A stretch of 56,185 nt of DNA from an uncultured Pseudomonadota bacterium (GTDB taxonomy: Bacteria; Pseudomonadota; Gammaproteobacteria; Methylococcales; Methylomonadaceae): contig CAIYSZ010000072.1 in NCBI GenBank assembly GCA_903928965.1, forward strand, positions 1 through 56,185. The letters are read 5' to 3'. The number at the start of each line of letters is the position of its first letter. Position 1 is the first letter of the stretch. The translations under genes were made by a program, and so were the position numbers. Positions 18,952 to 27,857 of this stretch are shown here, piece by piece. The notes beneath the pieces were generated by a model. The model worked only from the letters and a program-made list of their open reading frames with translations, did not search any database and was not told the origin of the DNA.

Positions 18952-19242
18952 TTATCGGTGGTTTTGGTTTTTTTCTTTGTGCTTGAGGATTTGACGGTCC
19001 AATTTGTCGACCATGTTATCAATGGCGGTGTACATGTCTTGCTGCACGTCGTCGGCATATAATTTCGCGCCGCTGATCTGAACCGTCGCCTCGGCTTTTT
19101 GCTCTAATTTTTCCACCGTCAAAATGATATGAACATCCATCACATTATCGAAATGACGTTTAATTATACTAAATTTATCCTCGATATGAGCTCTCAAGGA
19201 ATCCGTCACTTCCACATGATGACCGGTGATACTAACTTGCAT
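18952..19242 (-). CDS. hpf: Ribosome hibernation promoting factor (short HPF)
   Basis: Short ribosome-associated inhibitor of the HPF/YfiA family that promotes 100S ribosome dimers. It starts MQVSITGHHVEVTDSLR, has the characteristic AHIEDKF and acidic/basic alternation, and ends in a basic tail (KHKEKNQNHR). 96 residues, no long C-terminal domain. It follows rpoN by 39 bp, as in many gammaproteobacteria. Confidence 0.95.
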   Translation of the reverse strand: MQVSITGHHVEVTDSLRAHIEDKFSIIKRHFDNVMDVHIILTVEKLEQKAEATVQISGAKLYADDVQQDMYTAIDNMVDKLDRQILKHKEKNQNHR

Positions 19243-19281
19243 GAATGGTTACTCCTGATGAATAAAAATGCTTCCTAAAAA

Positions 19282-20718
19282 TTAAATCAGCCGCTTCCGT
19301 TGGCTGGTGGAAGGAATTGACATCGCTTCGCGGTATTTCGCAATAGTGCGCCGCGCAACGTTAATGCCTTTCTCGTTTAATAAATCCGATATTTTACTAT
19401 CGCTTAACGGTTTGGCCGGATTTTCGTTGCCGACCAATTCCTTAATCAGCGCCCTAATCGCGGTCGCCGAACACTCGCCTCCGCCATCGGTACTGACATG
19501 GCTGGAGAAAAAGTATTTGAATTCGATGACGCCGCGCGGAGTATGCATGTATTTTTGCGTAGTCACTCGAGAAATAGTGGATTCGTGTAAATCCAATTCC
19601 TCCGCGATGTCCCGCAGCACCATCGGTTTCATGGCGATGGCGCCGTGCTCGAAAAAGTCGCCTTGTTTGTCCACTATGCTCTTCGCCACCCGCAGCAGGG
19701 TGTCGTTGCGGCTGTGCAGGCTTTTGATAAACCAGCGCGCTTCTTGCAAATGGTTTTTCATGCTAACGTTGTCCTGGCTGTGGTCGGCGCGTTTAATCAT
19801 GCCGGAATACAAGGGATTGATACGCAATTTGGGCGCTATGTCCGGATTAAGGCTGACAACCCATTGCTCCTTGATCTTGGCGACAAACACGTCCGGCACG
19901 ATATACTCGACGTCGGCTTCATGTAATTTCGCGCCCGGCCTGGGGTCTAAGGTTCTGATCAGCGCCAATACCCCTTTCAACTGCTCCTCGCTAAAACCGA
20001 TGCGCTTCATCAAGCGCGCTTGGTCGCAATTGGTTAACAGGTCCAGATGCCGGCGCACGAAATCGACCGCGTCCGTCTTGTGCGGCGTCTCGTCCGGCAA
20101 TTGCAGCAGTTGCAAGCGCAGGCAATCGGCTAAATCCAGAGCCGCGACGCCGGGCGGATCAAAGTTCTGCACCATATGCAAGACGGCCAGCACTTCGTCC
20201 ATTTCGATATCCTCAAACTGTTGTTGCAAGCCTAGCAGAATATCGTTTAAATCGCCGCCCAAATAGCCGTCCAAGTTAATGGAGTCAATGATAGAAAGCG
20301 CTATGGAGTAATCGCGGTCTGAAGTCGGCAACATTTCCAATTGCCACAGCAAATGACCGCGCAAGGTTTCGTCCGCGCCGCGGAACGCGCCAACCTCCAT
20401 ATCTCCGGATACGTCGTCGCCGGTGGGCAGGGCGCTCTCGAACACGTCGTCCCAACTGACGTCCACCGGCAATTCGTCGGGGATGTCGGTCTGCGAGCCT
20501 TCGCTGGTGACTTGGTCGCTATTATCGATTTTTTTTTCGCGGTATTCCAATAATTGGCTGTCTTCCTCATCCAGTTCCAGCATGATGTTGGATTCCAACG
20601 CTTGCTGAATTTCTTGTTGCAAATCCAAGGTCGACATTTGCAGCAATTTGATGGCTTGCTGCAATTGCGGAGTCATCGTCAGACTTTGACTGATACGAAG
20701 TTGCAAAGATTGTTTCAT
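19282..20718 (-). CDS. rpoN: RNA polymerase sigma-54 factor
   Basis: Sigma-54 directs polymerase to GG-N10-GC promoters and needs AAA+ activators such as NifA. Region I is the Gln/Leu-rich N terminus (LQLRISQSLTMTPQLQQAIKLLQ), an acidic region II follows, and the C-terminal region III has the helix-turn-helix and the RpoN box ARRTIAKYRE. Length 478 is usual. In this window it can be linked to the sigma54 promoter in front of nifB. Confidence 0.97.
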   Translation of the reverse strand: MKQSLQLRISQSLTMTPQLQQAIKLLQMSTLDLQQEIQQALESNIMLELDEEDSQLLEYREKKIDNSDQVTSEGSQTDIPDELPVDVSWDDVFESALPTGDDVSGDMEVGAFRGADETLRGHLLWQLEMLPTSDRDYSIALSIIDSINLDGYLGGDLNDILLGLQQQFEDIEMDEVLAVLHMVQNFDPPGVAALDLADCLRLQLLQLPDETPHKTDAVDFVRRHLDLLTNCDQARLMKRIGFSEEQLKGVLALIRTLDPRPGAKLHEADVEYIVPDVFVAKIKEQWVVSLNPDIAPKLRINPLYSGMIKRADHSQDNVSMKNHLQEARWFIKSLHSRNDTLLRVAKSIVDKQGDFFEHGAIAMKPMVLRDIAEELDLHESTISRVTTQKYMHTPRGVIEFKYFFSSHVSTDGGGECSATAIRALIKELVGNENPAKPLSDSKISDLLNEKGINVARRTIAKYREAMSIPSTSQRKRLI

Positions 20719-20729
20719 AGCGAATTAAC

Positions 20730-21452
20730 CTATAAACTAAACTTGTCGCCCAAATAGACCCGGCGCACTTCTTCATTCTCGACAAGTTGCCGGGATTGTC
20801 CTTCGGCTATGACTTTCCCGCCGTTCAGGATATAAGCTCTATCACAAATTTCCAATGTTTCCCGCACCTTATGTTCGGTAATCAATATGCCTATGCCCCG
20901 GCGGCGCAATTCGGCGATGATTTTCTGCAATTCTATAACAGAAATTGGATCGACACCGGCAAATGGTTCATCCAGCAAGATAAACCGCGGGTCCGAGGCC
21001 AGGGCGCGAGCAATTTCCAGGCGTCGCCGCTCGCCGCCGGATAGGCCCATGGCCTTTTGCCGGCGCAAATGGCCGATGCCGAATTCCGTCAACAGTTGTT
21101 CTATCTCCAATTCCACTTGGCCGTCGGACAAATCCTCGCGAATCTGTAACACGGCGCGTAAATTGTCCGCCACGCTCAATTTGCGAAAAATCGACGCCTC
21201 TTGCGCCAAATACCCCACGCCGAGACGCGCGCGCCTGTGCATTGGGTAATGAGTGATGCGTTGCTCGTTCAGAAAAATCTCGCCCTTGTCCGCTTTCACT
21301 AAACCGACCAGCATGTAAAAACTTGTCGTTTTACCGGCCCCGTTCGGCCCCAGCAAACCCACTACCTCGCCGGTGTTCACGTTCAGGTTGACCCCGTCCA
21401 CGACATTGCGCTGGTTATAGCTTTTATACAGATTTTCCGCGGATAATCGCAT
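20730..21452 (-). CDS. lptB: Lipopolysaccharide export ATPase LptB
   Basis: ABC ATPase powering LPS extraction by LptFG. Walker A GPNGAGKTT, Q loop, signature LSGGERRRLEIARAL and Walker B FILLDEPFAGVDP are intact in 240 residues. It sits between lptA (3 bp) and rpoN (11 bp) in the conserved order kdsD-kdsC-lptC-lptA-lptB-rpoN. Confidence 0.96.
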   Translation of the reverse strand: MRLSAENLYKSYNQRNVVDGVNLNVNTGEVVGLLGPNGAGKTTSFYMLVGLVKADKGEIFLNEQRITHYPMHRRARLGVGYLAQEASIFRKLSVADNLRAVLQIREDLSDGQVELEIEQLLTEFGIGHLRRQKAMGLSGGERRRLEIARALASDPRFILLDEPFAGVDPISVIELQKIIAELRRRGIGILITEHKVRETLEICDRAYILNGGKVIAEGQSRQLVENEEVRRVYLGDKFSL

Positions 21453-21455
21453 GCC

Positions 21456-22001
21456 TTAATCCGTTTGTTTGGCTTGGTTTTTCGGCTTAATAACCGAATG
21501 CACGCGGTTGCCGTCCGCCGCGGAAGCGGCCTCGCCGGCCTTCAACAAGGAATTTTTAGTGTCGTATTCGATGTATTCGCTGGACTGCTTGGCGTCGCCT
21601 TGCCAAACGGAAGCGTTTTTGGTGAAGATCAACAAATTTTTTTCCGGATAAAATTCGTTGACCAAGCCTTCACCGAAAATCTCATCCTTGCCTACCGCCG
21701 GCAATTGCTTAAATGTGGACGGTTTGCCGGTGGCCACCAATTTAACGATATTGCCGTCCTTCATATACACAACCAGTTTATCCGCGTTAATGCGGATACT
21801 GCCTTGCACGGCGTTGACGTTACCGATATAGGTGCTGGTTTCCTGTTTTTCGTCGTAAGACGCGGAATTGGAGTCAATCACAATCGGCTGTTGCGAATCG
21901 CTTTCCAACGCGGCGGTCGGCAGGCTGAACAACGCCAGCAAGCATACCGCGCAGCGCCTCAACGCGCGCTTTCTCCAAACGCTCCAATTAGTGAAACACA
22001 T
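21456..22001 (-). CDS. lptA: Periplasmic LPS-bridge protein LptA
   Basis: Periplasmic OstA-type protein that forms the bridge carrying LPS to the outer membrane. The N terminus has basic residues (WRKRALRRC), then a hydrophobic signal segment ending SLPTAALES. The body has the OstA/LptA motif with a conserved SASYDEKQETSTYIGNV and a regular beta pattern. The 181 residues are normal. Its start overlaps the end of lptC by 14 nt. Confidence 0.92.
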   Translation of the reverse strand: MCFTNWSVWRKRALRRCAVCLLALFSLPTAALESDSQQPIVIDSNSASYDEKQETSTYIGNVNAVQGSIRINADKLVVYMKDGNIVKLVATGKPSTFKQLPAVGKDEIFGEGLVNEFYPEKNLLIFTKNASVWQGDAKQSSEYIEYDTKNSLLKAGEAASAADGNRVHSVIKPKNQAKQTD

Positions 22002-22557
22002 AACGACCTTGCACCTTGGCCGACAAATTAAGTAAAATCGGGCTGGCGAACGTGGTTTGCATGCCGACGCCCTCGGTTCGGTTCGGCGGACTGATAATTT
22101 CCGCCCATTGGTCGGTTTCGGCGTAATTCGCGGTCAGCGTAACCCTAAGATCCGAGGTATTGACGGTCAAGGCCGACGCGCGCGGCGACTTGGCCCGCGA
22201 AATCAGCGCCTTTCCGTTCAAATTTAAGTGATCCCCATCCGCCGCCAATACCGCGCTGTCGCCTTGAATGACCCAAGGCGCGGCGCCATTGTCGCTAAAT
22301 AACGTCATGATCGATTGGGTTAAATAAGTGACCCCGTCGTTTTTATTATGCCGCATGTCGACCGCCGTTAATTCGTTTTTCGGCAAGCCATGTTCGTTCA
22401 TTTGTTTTTTATAATACCCAGAGCTGAAGTAATCAATATTATTGTCGCTAGCCGTTAATTGCGCCGCGCGCTGGTGTTGTAGCCGCAACAGGCCCCATGA
22501 GGCCAAGGCCAGCGCGGCCACCGCGAAATGAACTTTATAGTCGGCCAGCCGTTTCAT
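21988..22557 (-). CDS. lptC: LPS export protein LptC
   Basis: Inner-membrane-anchored LPS transport protein: a short cytoplasmic N terminus, one transmembrane helix (VHFAVAALALASWGLLRL) and a periplasmic OstA-like domain. The ATG at 22557 overlaps the kdsC stop codon (ATGA) and gives 189 residues, the usual length. A longer in-frame reading would lie inside kdsC and is not conserved. Confidence 0.9.
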   Translation of the reverse strand: MKRLADYKVHFAVAALALASWGLLRLQHQRAAQLTASDNNIDYFSSGYYKKQMNEHGLPKNELTAVDMRHNKNDGVTYLTQSIMTLFSDNGAAPWVIQGDSAVLAADGDHLNLNGKALISRAKSPRASALTVNTSDLRVTLTANYAETDQWAEIISPPNRTEGVGMQTTFASPILLNLSAKVQGRYVFH

Positions 22558-23087
22558 AAATAATCGCGCAGCATCGTCTCGAATCCGCCTTGCGCTTGCA
22601 GGATTAGATCGCAAACTTCCCGCACCGCGCCTAAACCGCCGGGGGTTAGGGTTTGCCAATCCGCATAAGGCAAGATCGCGAAATTCGCGTCCCGCACCGC
22701 CACGGCGAACCCGGCTTGCCGCATCAGAGGTAAATCCAGTACATCGTCTCCGACATACGCCGCTTGTTCCGGTTTCAAATTCAGCTTGGACAGTACATCG
22801 GCGAATGCCGCCCGCTTGTCCTCGCAGCCTTGATACACATATTCGACGCCAAGGCTTTGCATGCGCTGGTTTACCAGCGGGCTGTCGCGTCCGGAAATCA
22901 CCGCCACCGCCACGCCGCTACGTTGCAAAAGTTTTAGGCCGTGTCCGTCGCGGGCATGAAAACTTTTATATTCGTTACCCTGATAATCGAAAAAAAGCCG
23001 GCCATCGGTCAAGACGCCGTCCACATCCAGCGTCAATAATTTCAATTTGCGTATTTTTTCAATTAATTCCGCGGACAATTCCAGCAT
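22554..23087 (-). CDS. kdsC: 3-deoxy-D-manno-octulosonate 8-phosphate phosphatase
   Basis: HAD-family phosphatase releasing Kdo from Kdo-8-phosphate, for the LPS inner core. HAD motif I is LDVDGVLTDG, motif II VISGRDS, and motif III/IV AYVGDDVLDLPLM. The 177 residues fit the KdsC tetramer type without a cap domain. It lies 38 bp after kdsD and overlaps lptC. Confidence 0.95.
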   Translation of the reverse strand: MLELSAELIEKIRKLKLLTLDVDGVLTDGRLFFDYQGNEYKSFHARDGHGLKLLQRSGVAVAVISGRDSPLVNQRMQSLGVEYVYQGCEDKRAAFADVLSKLNLKPEQAAYVGDDVLDLPLMRQAGFAVAVRDANFAILPYADWQTLTPGGLGAVREVCDLILQAQGGFETMLRDYL

Positions 23088-23125
23088 GGCGTTTTTATTG
23101 TTTGTTAACGTACAAAATTATTAAC

Positions 23126-24124
23126 TCACACTATCCCGGCCCGCAGTAAATCGTGCATATTCAACGCGCCTAAAAGCTTGCGTTCCGCGTCGACCACCAA
23201 CAGGGCGTTTATTTTTTTATTCTCCATGATTTGCACGGCTTCGGCCGCCAAGGCTTCCGAAGCGATCACCGCGCAATCGCGGGTCATGACCCGCGCTACC
23301 GGAGTTTGCCGCACGTCCAGGTCTTTTTCCAGCATGCGGCGCAAATCGCCATCGGTAAAAATACCGGCCACCTTGCCGCCGGCCGCCGTCACCGCGGTCA
23401 TGCCCAGCTTTTTGGCGGTCATTTCCAGCAAGGCCGCGCTGACCAACGCGTCCTCGGACACCACCGGCGCTTCGGCCCCGGCATGCATCAAATCCGCGAC
23501 CTTGAGCAACAAACGTTTGCCCAAGTTGCCGCCAGGGTGGGAGCGCGCAAAATCGTCGCGGGTAAACCCCTTGGTTTGCAACAAGGCCACCGCCAAGGCG
23601 TCGCCCATGACCAAAGCCGCCGTGGTGCTGGCGGTAGGCGCCAAGCCCAAGGGGCAGGCTTCTTGTTCCACCCCGACATCAATATGCACGCTGGCGAATT
23701 TGGCCAAGGTGGAGCGCGGATTGCCGGTCATCGCCACCAAGGGCGCGCCTAGTCTTTTAATAATAGGCAAAAGCGTCAAAATTTCATCGGTCTCGCCGGA
23801 ATTCGACAACACCAACACCACATCCTGCCGGGTAATCATGCCTAAATCGCCGTGGTTGGCTTCCCCCGGATGCACAAAAAATGCCGGCGTGCCGGTGCTG
23901 GCCAGGGTGGCGGCGATTTTGCCGGCGATATGCCCGGATTTTCCCATGCCGATTACTACTACCCGGCCGGTGCAGGATTGCAGCAAGCGGCAGGCTTGCA
24001 CGAACTGTTGGTCCACGCGCCGGGTCAAGGCTTGCACCGCCTGCAATTCGACTTGAATCACCGCCAATGCCAATGCCTGTATCTGTTCAGCGTCATTCAC
24101 CGCAACTGTCTCGCCGAAAACCAA
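23126..24124 (-). CDS. kdsD: D-arabinose 5-phosphate isomerase
   Basis: Converts ribulose 5-phosphate to arabinose 5-phosphate, the precursor of Kdo. An N-terminal SIS domain (VVIGMGKSGHIAGKIAATLASTG, FVHPGEANHGDLGM) is followed by two CBS domains (ending in ALNMHDLLRAGIV). The start is uncertain: the longest reading begins with a TTG at 24124, and an in-frame GTG at 24100 is equally possible. First gene of the Kdo/LPS-export/rpoN run. Confidence 0.93.
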   Translation of the reverse strand: MVFGETVAVNDAEQIQALALAVIQVELQAVQALTRRVDQQFVQACRLLQSCTGRVVVIGMGKSGHIAGKIAATLASTGTPAFFVHPGEANHGDLGMITRQDVVLVLSNSGETDEILTLLPIIKRLGAPLVAMTGNPRSTLAKFASVHIDVGVEQEACPLGLAPTASTTAALVMGDALAVALLQTKGFTRDDFARSHPGGNLGKRLLLKVADLMHAGAEAPVVSEDALVSAALLEMTAKKLGMTAVTAAGGKVAGIFTDGDLRRMLEKDLDVRQTPVARVMTRDCAVIASEALAAEAVQIMENKKINALLVVDAERKLLGALNMHDLLRAGIV

Positions 24125-24228
24125 AAACGAGTATTATCGCATGTAACCACTAATTTTTATATGTTTAGAAATCGTACAACGCCGTGCGGCGGCCTCTAAA
24201 ATTCGTCGCCGGCATATGAAAACAAGGT

Positions 24229-24804
24229 TCACGCCGCCGGCTCCAACTGAACGGAAATCAAGGATTCCGCCGCCGTCAGCGCGGTGGGGAACGCGCCGGC
24301 TTGTATATTGAATTGTTTGCTGGCCATGGCCCCGGCAATTAGCAGGCTCAATTGCCGCGCCAATAAATCAGGTTGCCGCGCGCCGGCTTGTTCGGCCAGA
24401 CCGGTTAACAATTCCAGTAATTGTCGGTAAAACTCGTCCGCCGCCTGTTGCGCCGGATTCGGCTGGTCGCCGAATTCCGCCACCGCGTTAATGAACGGGC
24501 AACCGCGAAACCCCGGATCGTTCGCTATGCCGGCGAACATGCCGAACACCGCCAGCAGTTGTTGCCGCGGCTCCGCCGCTTGCGCCAATTCCTGCTGTAA
24601 GCGGCGCAACAATGCAGCCCCGGTTTTTTGCAAATAGGCCAGCACCAGCGCCTCTTTCGAGGGAAAGTATTTGTATAAACTCATCTTCGCCACGCCGGAA
24701 GCTTTAATTATCGTGTCTATGCCGGTAGCCTTGACGCCGTGCCGGTAAAACAAATCCGAGGCCGTTTGTAATATATGTTCTTGCAGATTTCGCATTCTAA
24801 TCAA
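24229..24804 (-). CDS. TetR/AcrR-family transcriptional regulator
   Basis: 191 residues with an N-terminal helix-turn-helix (LQTASDLFYRHGVKATGIDTIIKASGVAKMSLYKYFPSKE, quoted in parts: helices 1-3) typical of TetR repressors, and a C-terminal ligand-binding domain. It is divergent to a GST gene, and two near-identical palindromes lie between them, so it probably represses the GST gene and perhaps itself. The ATG at residue 4 (24795) is an alternative start. The ligand is unknown; an electrophile would fit the neighbour. Confidence 0.85.
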   Translation of the reverse strand: MIRMRNLQEHILQTASDLFYRHGVKATGIDTIIKASGVAKMSLYKYFPSKEALVLAYLQKTGAALLRRLQQELAQAAEPRQQLLAVFGMFAGIANDPGFRGCPFINAVAEFGDQPNPAQQAADEFYRQLLELLTGLAEQAGARQPDLLARQLSLLIAGAMASKQFNIQAGAFPTALTAAESLISVQLEPAA

Positions 24805-24939
24805 GTATAAGCATGCTAGGCGTCCGCCGCGCGCAGTGGCCGCGGATACCGAGCTTAAGCCAAAAAAACCGCCCGGCGCGCCTCCGAAATGAAATTGGCG
24901 TTGGCGCGGAAGTCCGGTGCAAAAATTCAGCTTGCAAAT

Positions 24940-24984
24940 ATACAGACTTGTCTGTATTATTTCAATAGACAGACCATTCTGTCT
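24940..24984. promoter_or_regulatory. Two TetR-type operators before the GST gene
   Basis: Operator 1 (24940-24957) is a perfect palindrome, ATACAGAC-TT-GTCTGTAT. Operator 2 (24967-24984), AGACAGAC-CA-TTCTGTCT, has one mismatched pair. The centres are 27 bp apart. They lie between the divergent TetR and GST genes, about 36-80 bp before the GST ATG, and are the obvious binding sites of the TetR protein. Confidence 0.8.
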
Positions 24985-25020
24985 TTTGCGTTTCGTTCAT
25001 TTTCATGGGAGTACAACAAT

Positions 25021-25677
25021 ATGATCACCTTATACGGCTTTGCCATCAGCAACTACTACAACAAAGTTAAATTCACCTTGCTGGAAAAAGAGATTCCGTT
25101 TACCGAGCAAGTTGCGCCGCCCAACCAAGAGCCGGAAACCTTGGAAAAATCTCCAGTGGGTAAAATTCCGTATATCGGACTTGGGGATGGCCGTTATTTG
25201 TCCGAATCGCAAGCCATTGTTGAATATTTGGAAGACGCGTTTCCGGCCAAGCCTTTGTATCCCGCGGATGCGTTTCAACGCGCGAAAAGCCGTGAATTAA
25301 TACAGCACCTGGAGCTGAACGTGGAACTGCACGCCCGCCGTCTTTACGGTCAAGTGTTGGCTAACACCCCTGTTTCGCAAGAAACGCATGATGATGTTTA
25401 CGCCAAACTGGAAAGAGGTCTGACCGGCTTTAACCGAATCTTTAAACCAGCTCCTTACGCCCTAGGCGAAAATTTCTCTCTGGGCGATGTCGTCGCTTGG
25501 CCGCATTTGCAATTGGTTGGCTTCGTGACCGAGAAGGTTTACGGCAAAAATTTGGTGGATGCTTTTGTACCAAGCGCCGCCGCTTTTATCGACCAAGTGG
25601 AAAGCCGACCCGCCGCGAAACGGGTTAGCGCGGACCGGGCGGAAGCCTTGGCGCAATTCTTCGCTTCAAAATCCTAA
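25021..25677 (+). CDS. Glutathione S-transferase family protein
   Basis: Two-domain GST of 218 residues: thioredoxin-like N-terminal domain (MITLYGFAISNYYNKVKFTLLEKEIPF in two parts, with the cis-Pro in KIPYI and the SES-type glutathione-binding loop LSESQAI), then an all-helical C-terminal domain. The ATG at 25021 has GGGAG upstream; an in-frame upstream extension would cross the operators. Probably detoxification of electrophiles under TetR control; the substrate is not predictable. Confidence 0.87.
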   Translation: MITLYGFAISNYYNKVKFTLLEKEIPFTEQVAPPNQEPETLEKSPVGKIPYIGLGDGRYLSESQAIVEYLEDAFPAKPLYPADAFQRAKSRELIQHLELNVELHARRLYGQVLANTPVSQETHDDVYAKLERGLTGFNRIFKPAPYALGENFSLGDVVAWPHLQLVGFVTEKVYGKNLVDAFVPSAAAFIDQVESRPAAKRVSADRAEALAQFFASKS

Positions 25678-25705
25678 ACAGAAGCTAGCGCATACCCGCG
25701 CCGCC

Positions 25706-25731
25706 GCGCCAAGCGTATAAGCGCTTGGCGC
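25706..25731. terminator. Perfect 10-bp hairpin after the GST gene
   Basis: GCGCCAAGCG and its complement around the loop TATAAG, 28 bp after the GST stop codon. No immediate T run follows, so it may be a weak terminator or an mRNA-stabilising 3' hairpin. Confidence 0.5.
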
Positions 25732-25897
25732 CGCGCTTTCACTATTACCCGGTTTTTTCGCAACCATTCAGCACGTTGCCCCTACCCATCCCGCGCTGAA
25801 CGTTTACGTTTTTACTTAAATATTCGGTTCGTACCCTGTTATTGACAAATGCTTTAGGGTATGGGAACTTCATAAGCCGAAACCGGCAAACATTGGC

Positions 25898-26572
25898 ATG
25901 AACTCTTTGGCTTATTCAGCGGCGGAAATCGCCGCCATTTATCGCGTAATCGCCGAAAGGCGCGATATGCGGCATTTTATTTCCGGAGACCTGCCCGAGG
26001 AGCAGCTGGCTCGCTTGCTGACCGCGGCGCATCATGCGCCCAGCGTCGGTTTGATGCAGCCTTGGCGTTTCATTCGCGTCACTGATCCGCACTTGCGCGT
26101 CCAAATTCATGATTTGGTCGATAAAGAGCGGCATTTAACCGCGCAGGCCTTGGGCGAGCGGGAAGCGGAATTTTTGCAATTAAAAGTAGAGGGCGTGATG
26201 GAATGCGCGGAATTGCTGGTTGCCAGCCTATGCGCCAACCGCGAGCAATATATATTCGGCCGCCGCACCTTGCCGGAAATGGATCTGGCCTCACTCAGTT
26301 GCGCCATTCAAAACCTGTGGCTGGCCGCGCGCGCCGAAGGGCTGGGCATGGGGTGGGTGTCTTTGTTCGACCCGCAAGCCTTGGCGGAGTTACTGCACAT
26401 GCCGCCAGGGGCCAAGCCGGTGGCTATTTTGTGCCTGGGGCCGGTGGCGGAATTTTACCAAGAGCCGATGTTGATTTCCGCTAATTGGGCGCGGGCGCGG
26501 CCTTTGCATGAACTGGTTCAGGAAAACCAATGGCGTTTTCCCGACTCAGACGCGTCGACGCGAGAGACTTAA
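25898..26572 (+). CDS. bluB: 5,6-dimethylbenzimidazole synthase
   Basis: BluB uses O2 to break down FMN into dimethylbenzimidazole, the lower ligand of cobalamin. It has the flavin-destructase variant of the nitroreductase fold: IAERRDMRHFISGDLP, HHAPSVGLMQPWRFI, and the ANREQYIFGRRTLPEMDLAS lid region, then GLGMGWVSLFDP. Length 224 is normal. No cobalamin riboswitch (B12 box) is seen in the 220 bp upstream. It implies aerobic cobalamin completion. The second nitroreductase follows by 50 bp. Confidence 0.9.
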   Translation: MNSLAYSAAEIAAIYRVIAERRDMRHFISGDLPEEQLARLLTAAHHAPSVGLMQPWRFIRVTDPHLRVQIHDLVDKERHLTAQALGEREAEFLQLKVEGVMECAELLVASLCANREQYIFGRRTLPEMDLASLSCAIQNLWLAARAEGLGMGWVSLFDPQALAELLHMPPGAKPVAILCLGPVAEFYQEPMLISANWARARPLHELVQENQWRFPDSDASTRET

Positions 26573-26622
26573 GTTGTTATATAATAGCGACTTTTGGTGA
26601 CAACTTATCCAATGCATTTGAT

Positions 26623-27294
26623 ATGACGATTAGCAAAGAAGAGATTTTAGCGGCATTTCAATTTCGCCACGCATGCAAGGAATTCGACTCGGAAAAGCGG
26701 ATCAGCGCCGAGGATTTTGACTTTATTCTGGAAACCGCGCGTCTTTCTCCCTGTTCGTTCGGTTTGGAGCCATGGAAATTTTTGATCGTGCAAAATCAGC
26801 AACTGCGTGAAAGATTGCGCGCACATTGCTGGGGGGCGCAAAAACAACTGCCCAGCGCCAGCCACGTCATTGTCGGCTTACAGCGCACGCCGTTGACCTT
26901 ACGTTACGATAGCCCGCACGTGCAGGAATTCATGCGCCAAGTGCAGAACTTTCCGGAGGATGTGATAGAACTACGTCTGGGGTTTCTGGAAACATTTCAG
27001 CGTGAGGATTTTGATTTATTGGGTTCCGAACGTCATTTACTGGATTGGGCCGGCAAACAAACCTATATCCCGCTGGCCAATATGATGACGGCGGCGGCGC
27101 TGATAGGCGTGGATTCTTGTCCGGTGGAGGGATTCTCCCTAGCGAAGCTGACGCAAGCCTTGGCTGATGATTTCGGCGTGGACCCGCAAATTTGGCGTCC
27201 TACCTATTTGCTTTGCCTAGGATACCGTAAACAACCGCCGTCAAGGCCGAAAACCCGGCAAAGCATGGCCGCGATTACGGAATGGTTTGATTAG
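26623..27294 (+). CDS. NAD(P)H-dependent nitroreductase (NfsB-like)
   Basis: FMN-dependent nitroreductase-fold oxidoreductase of 223 residues, with FQFRHACKEFDSEKRIS (phosphate-binding Arg), ETARLSPCSFGLEPWKF and a C-terminal GVDSCPVEGF. The ATG at 26623 is chosen because the family N terminus starts there; a longer reading overlaps bluB. A TATAAT in the 50-bp gap (about 26580) suggests it may have its own promoter. The substrate is unknown. Confidence 0.85.
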   Translation: MTISKEEILAAFQFRHACKEFDSEKRISAEDFDFILETARLSPCSFGLEPWKFLIVQNQQLRERLRAHCWGAQKQLPSASHVIVGLQRTPLTLRYDSPHVQEFMRQVQNFPEDVIELRLGFLETFQREDFDLLGSERHLLDWAGKQTYIPLANMMTAAALIGVDSCPVEGFSLAKLTQALADDFGVDPQIWRPTYLLCLGYRKQPPSRPKTRQSMAAITEWFD

Positions 27295-27309
27295 TCTAGT
27301 TTAATTAGT

Positions 27310-27347
27310 CTGGTTTAATAAACGCAACGCAGTTCAACTTAAACCAG
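27310..27347. terminator. Inverted repeat between convergent genes
   Basis: CTGGTTTAA (27310-27318) and its complement TTAAACCAG (27339-27347) with a 20-nt loop, just between the convergent nitroreductase and NlpC/P60 genes. No T run on either side. It may act as a bidirectional transcript end. Confidence 0.35.
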
Positions 27348-27857
27348 TCAACCCGGAGCGCCGGACGCATGTTTATGGGCTAAACGGTGCGGCCGCCGCA
27401 CACCGCTGAGGTGGCCGCGCCAATAAGGCCGGTTGAGGTCCGACACCACTACCTTGCCGCGCCGGGCGCTCGGCGCGTGTACGAATTTTTCCTCGCCGAC
27501 ATAGATGCCTACATGCGAATGGCGTTTAGCGCCGATGTTGAAAAACACCAAATCACCTGGTTGTCGTTGGTCTATATCCACCATTGGCAGCGCATTGGCT
27601 TGCGACACGGCGTCACGCGGCAAGTCGATGCCGTGTTGTTGATAAACGTAATACACCAGTCCGCTACAGTCGAATCCTTCCTCGGGCGAGGCGCCGCCCA
27701 ATACATAGGGGCTGCCCTGCAATTGCAGGGCCATGGCGGCGGCGGGGTGGCTCGGCGCGGTGGACAATGCCTCGGTCGGCCGGGTTTTATCCAAACTAGC
27801 GCATCCCGCCAGTATGGCTAGCAAGCCGACCAGCATTGCGCGCATTAAAAACTTCAT
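27348..27857 (-). CDS. NlpC/P60-family lipoprotein (cell-wall hydrolase)
   Basis: Predicted outer-membrane-anchored peptidoglycan endopeptidase. A lipoprotein signal ends LAGC with lipidated C19. The NlpC/P60 catalytic residues are C64 in DCSGLVYYV, H115 in HSHVGIYVG and the polar third residue in FVHAPSA. The 169 residues match Spr/MepS-type enzymes, which cut D-Ala-mDAP cross-links. It stands alone, convergent with the nitroreductase gene. Confidence 0.9.
   Translation of the reverse strand: MKFLMRAMLVGLLAILAGCASLDKTRPTEALSTAPSHPAAAMALQLQGSPYVLGGASPEEGFDCSGLVYYVYQQHGIDLPRDAVSQANALPMVDIDQRQPGDLVFFNIGAKRHSHVGIYVGEEKFVHAPSARRGKVVVSDLNRPYWRGHLSGVRRPHRLAHKHASGAPG

Noticed and set aside
19307..20266. 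Long plus-strand open frame antisense to rpoN (319 codons)
   Set aside because: It lies entirely within rpoN, has no ribosome site, and its peptide has no recognisable domain. Long antisense frames of this type are common opposite GC-biased genes.
23178..24056. Long plus-strand open frame antisense to kdsD (292 codons)
   Set aside because: Same reasoning: it mirrors the codon pattern of kdsD and has no features of a real protein.
25732..25897. Cobalamin riboswitch before bluB
   Set aside because: No B12 box or recognisable stem pattern could be found in the sequence upstream; only a weak TACCCT/AGGGTA pair is present.
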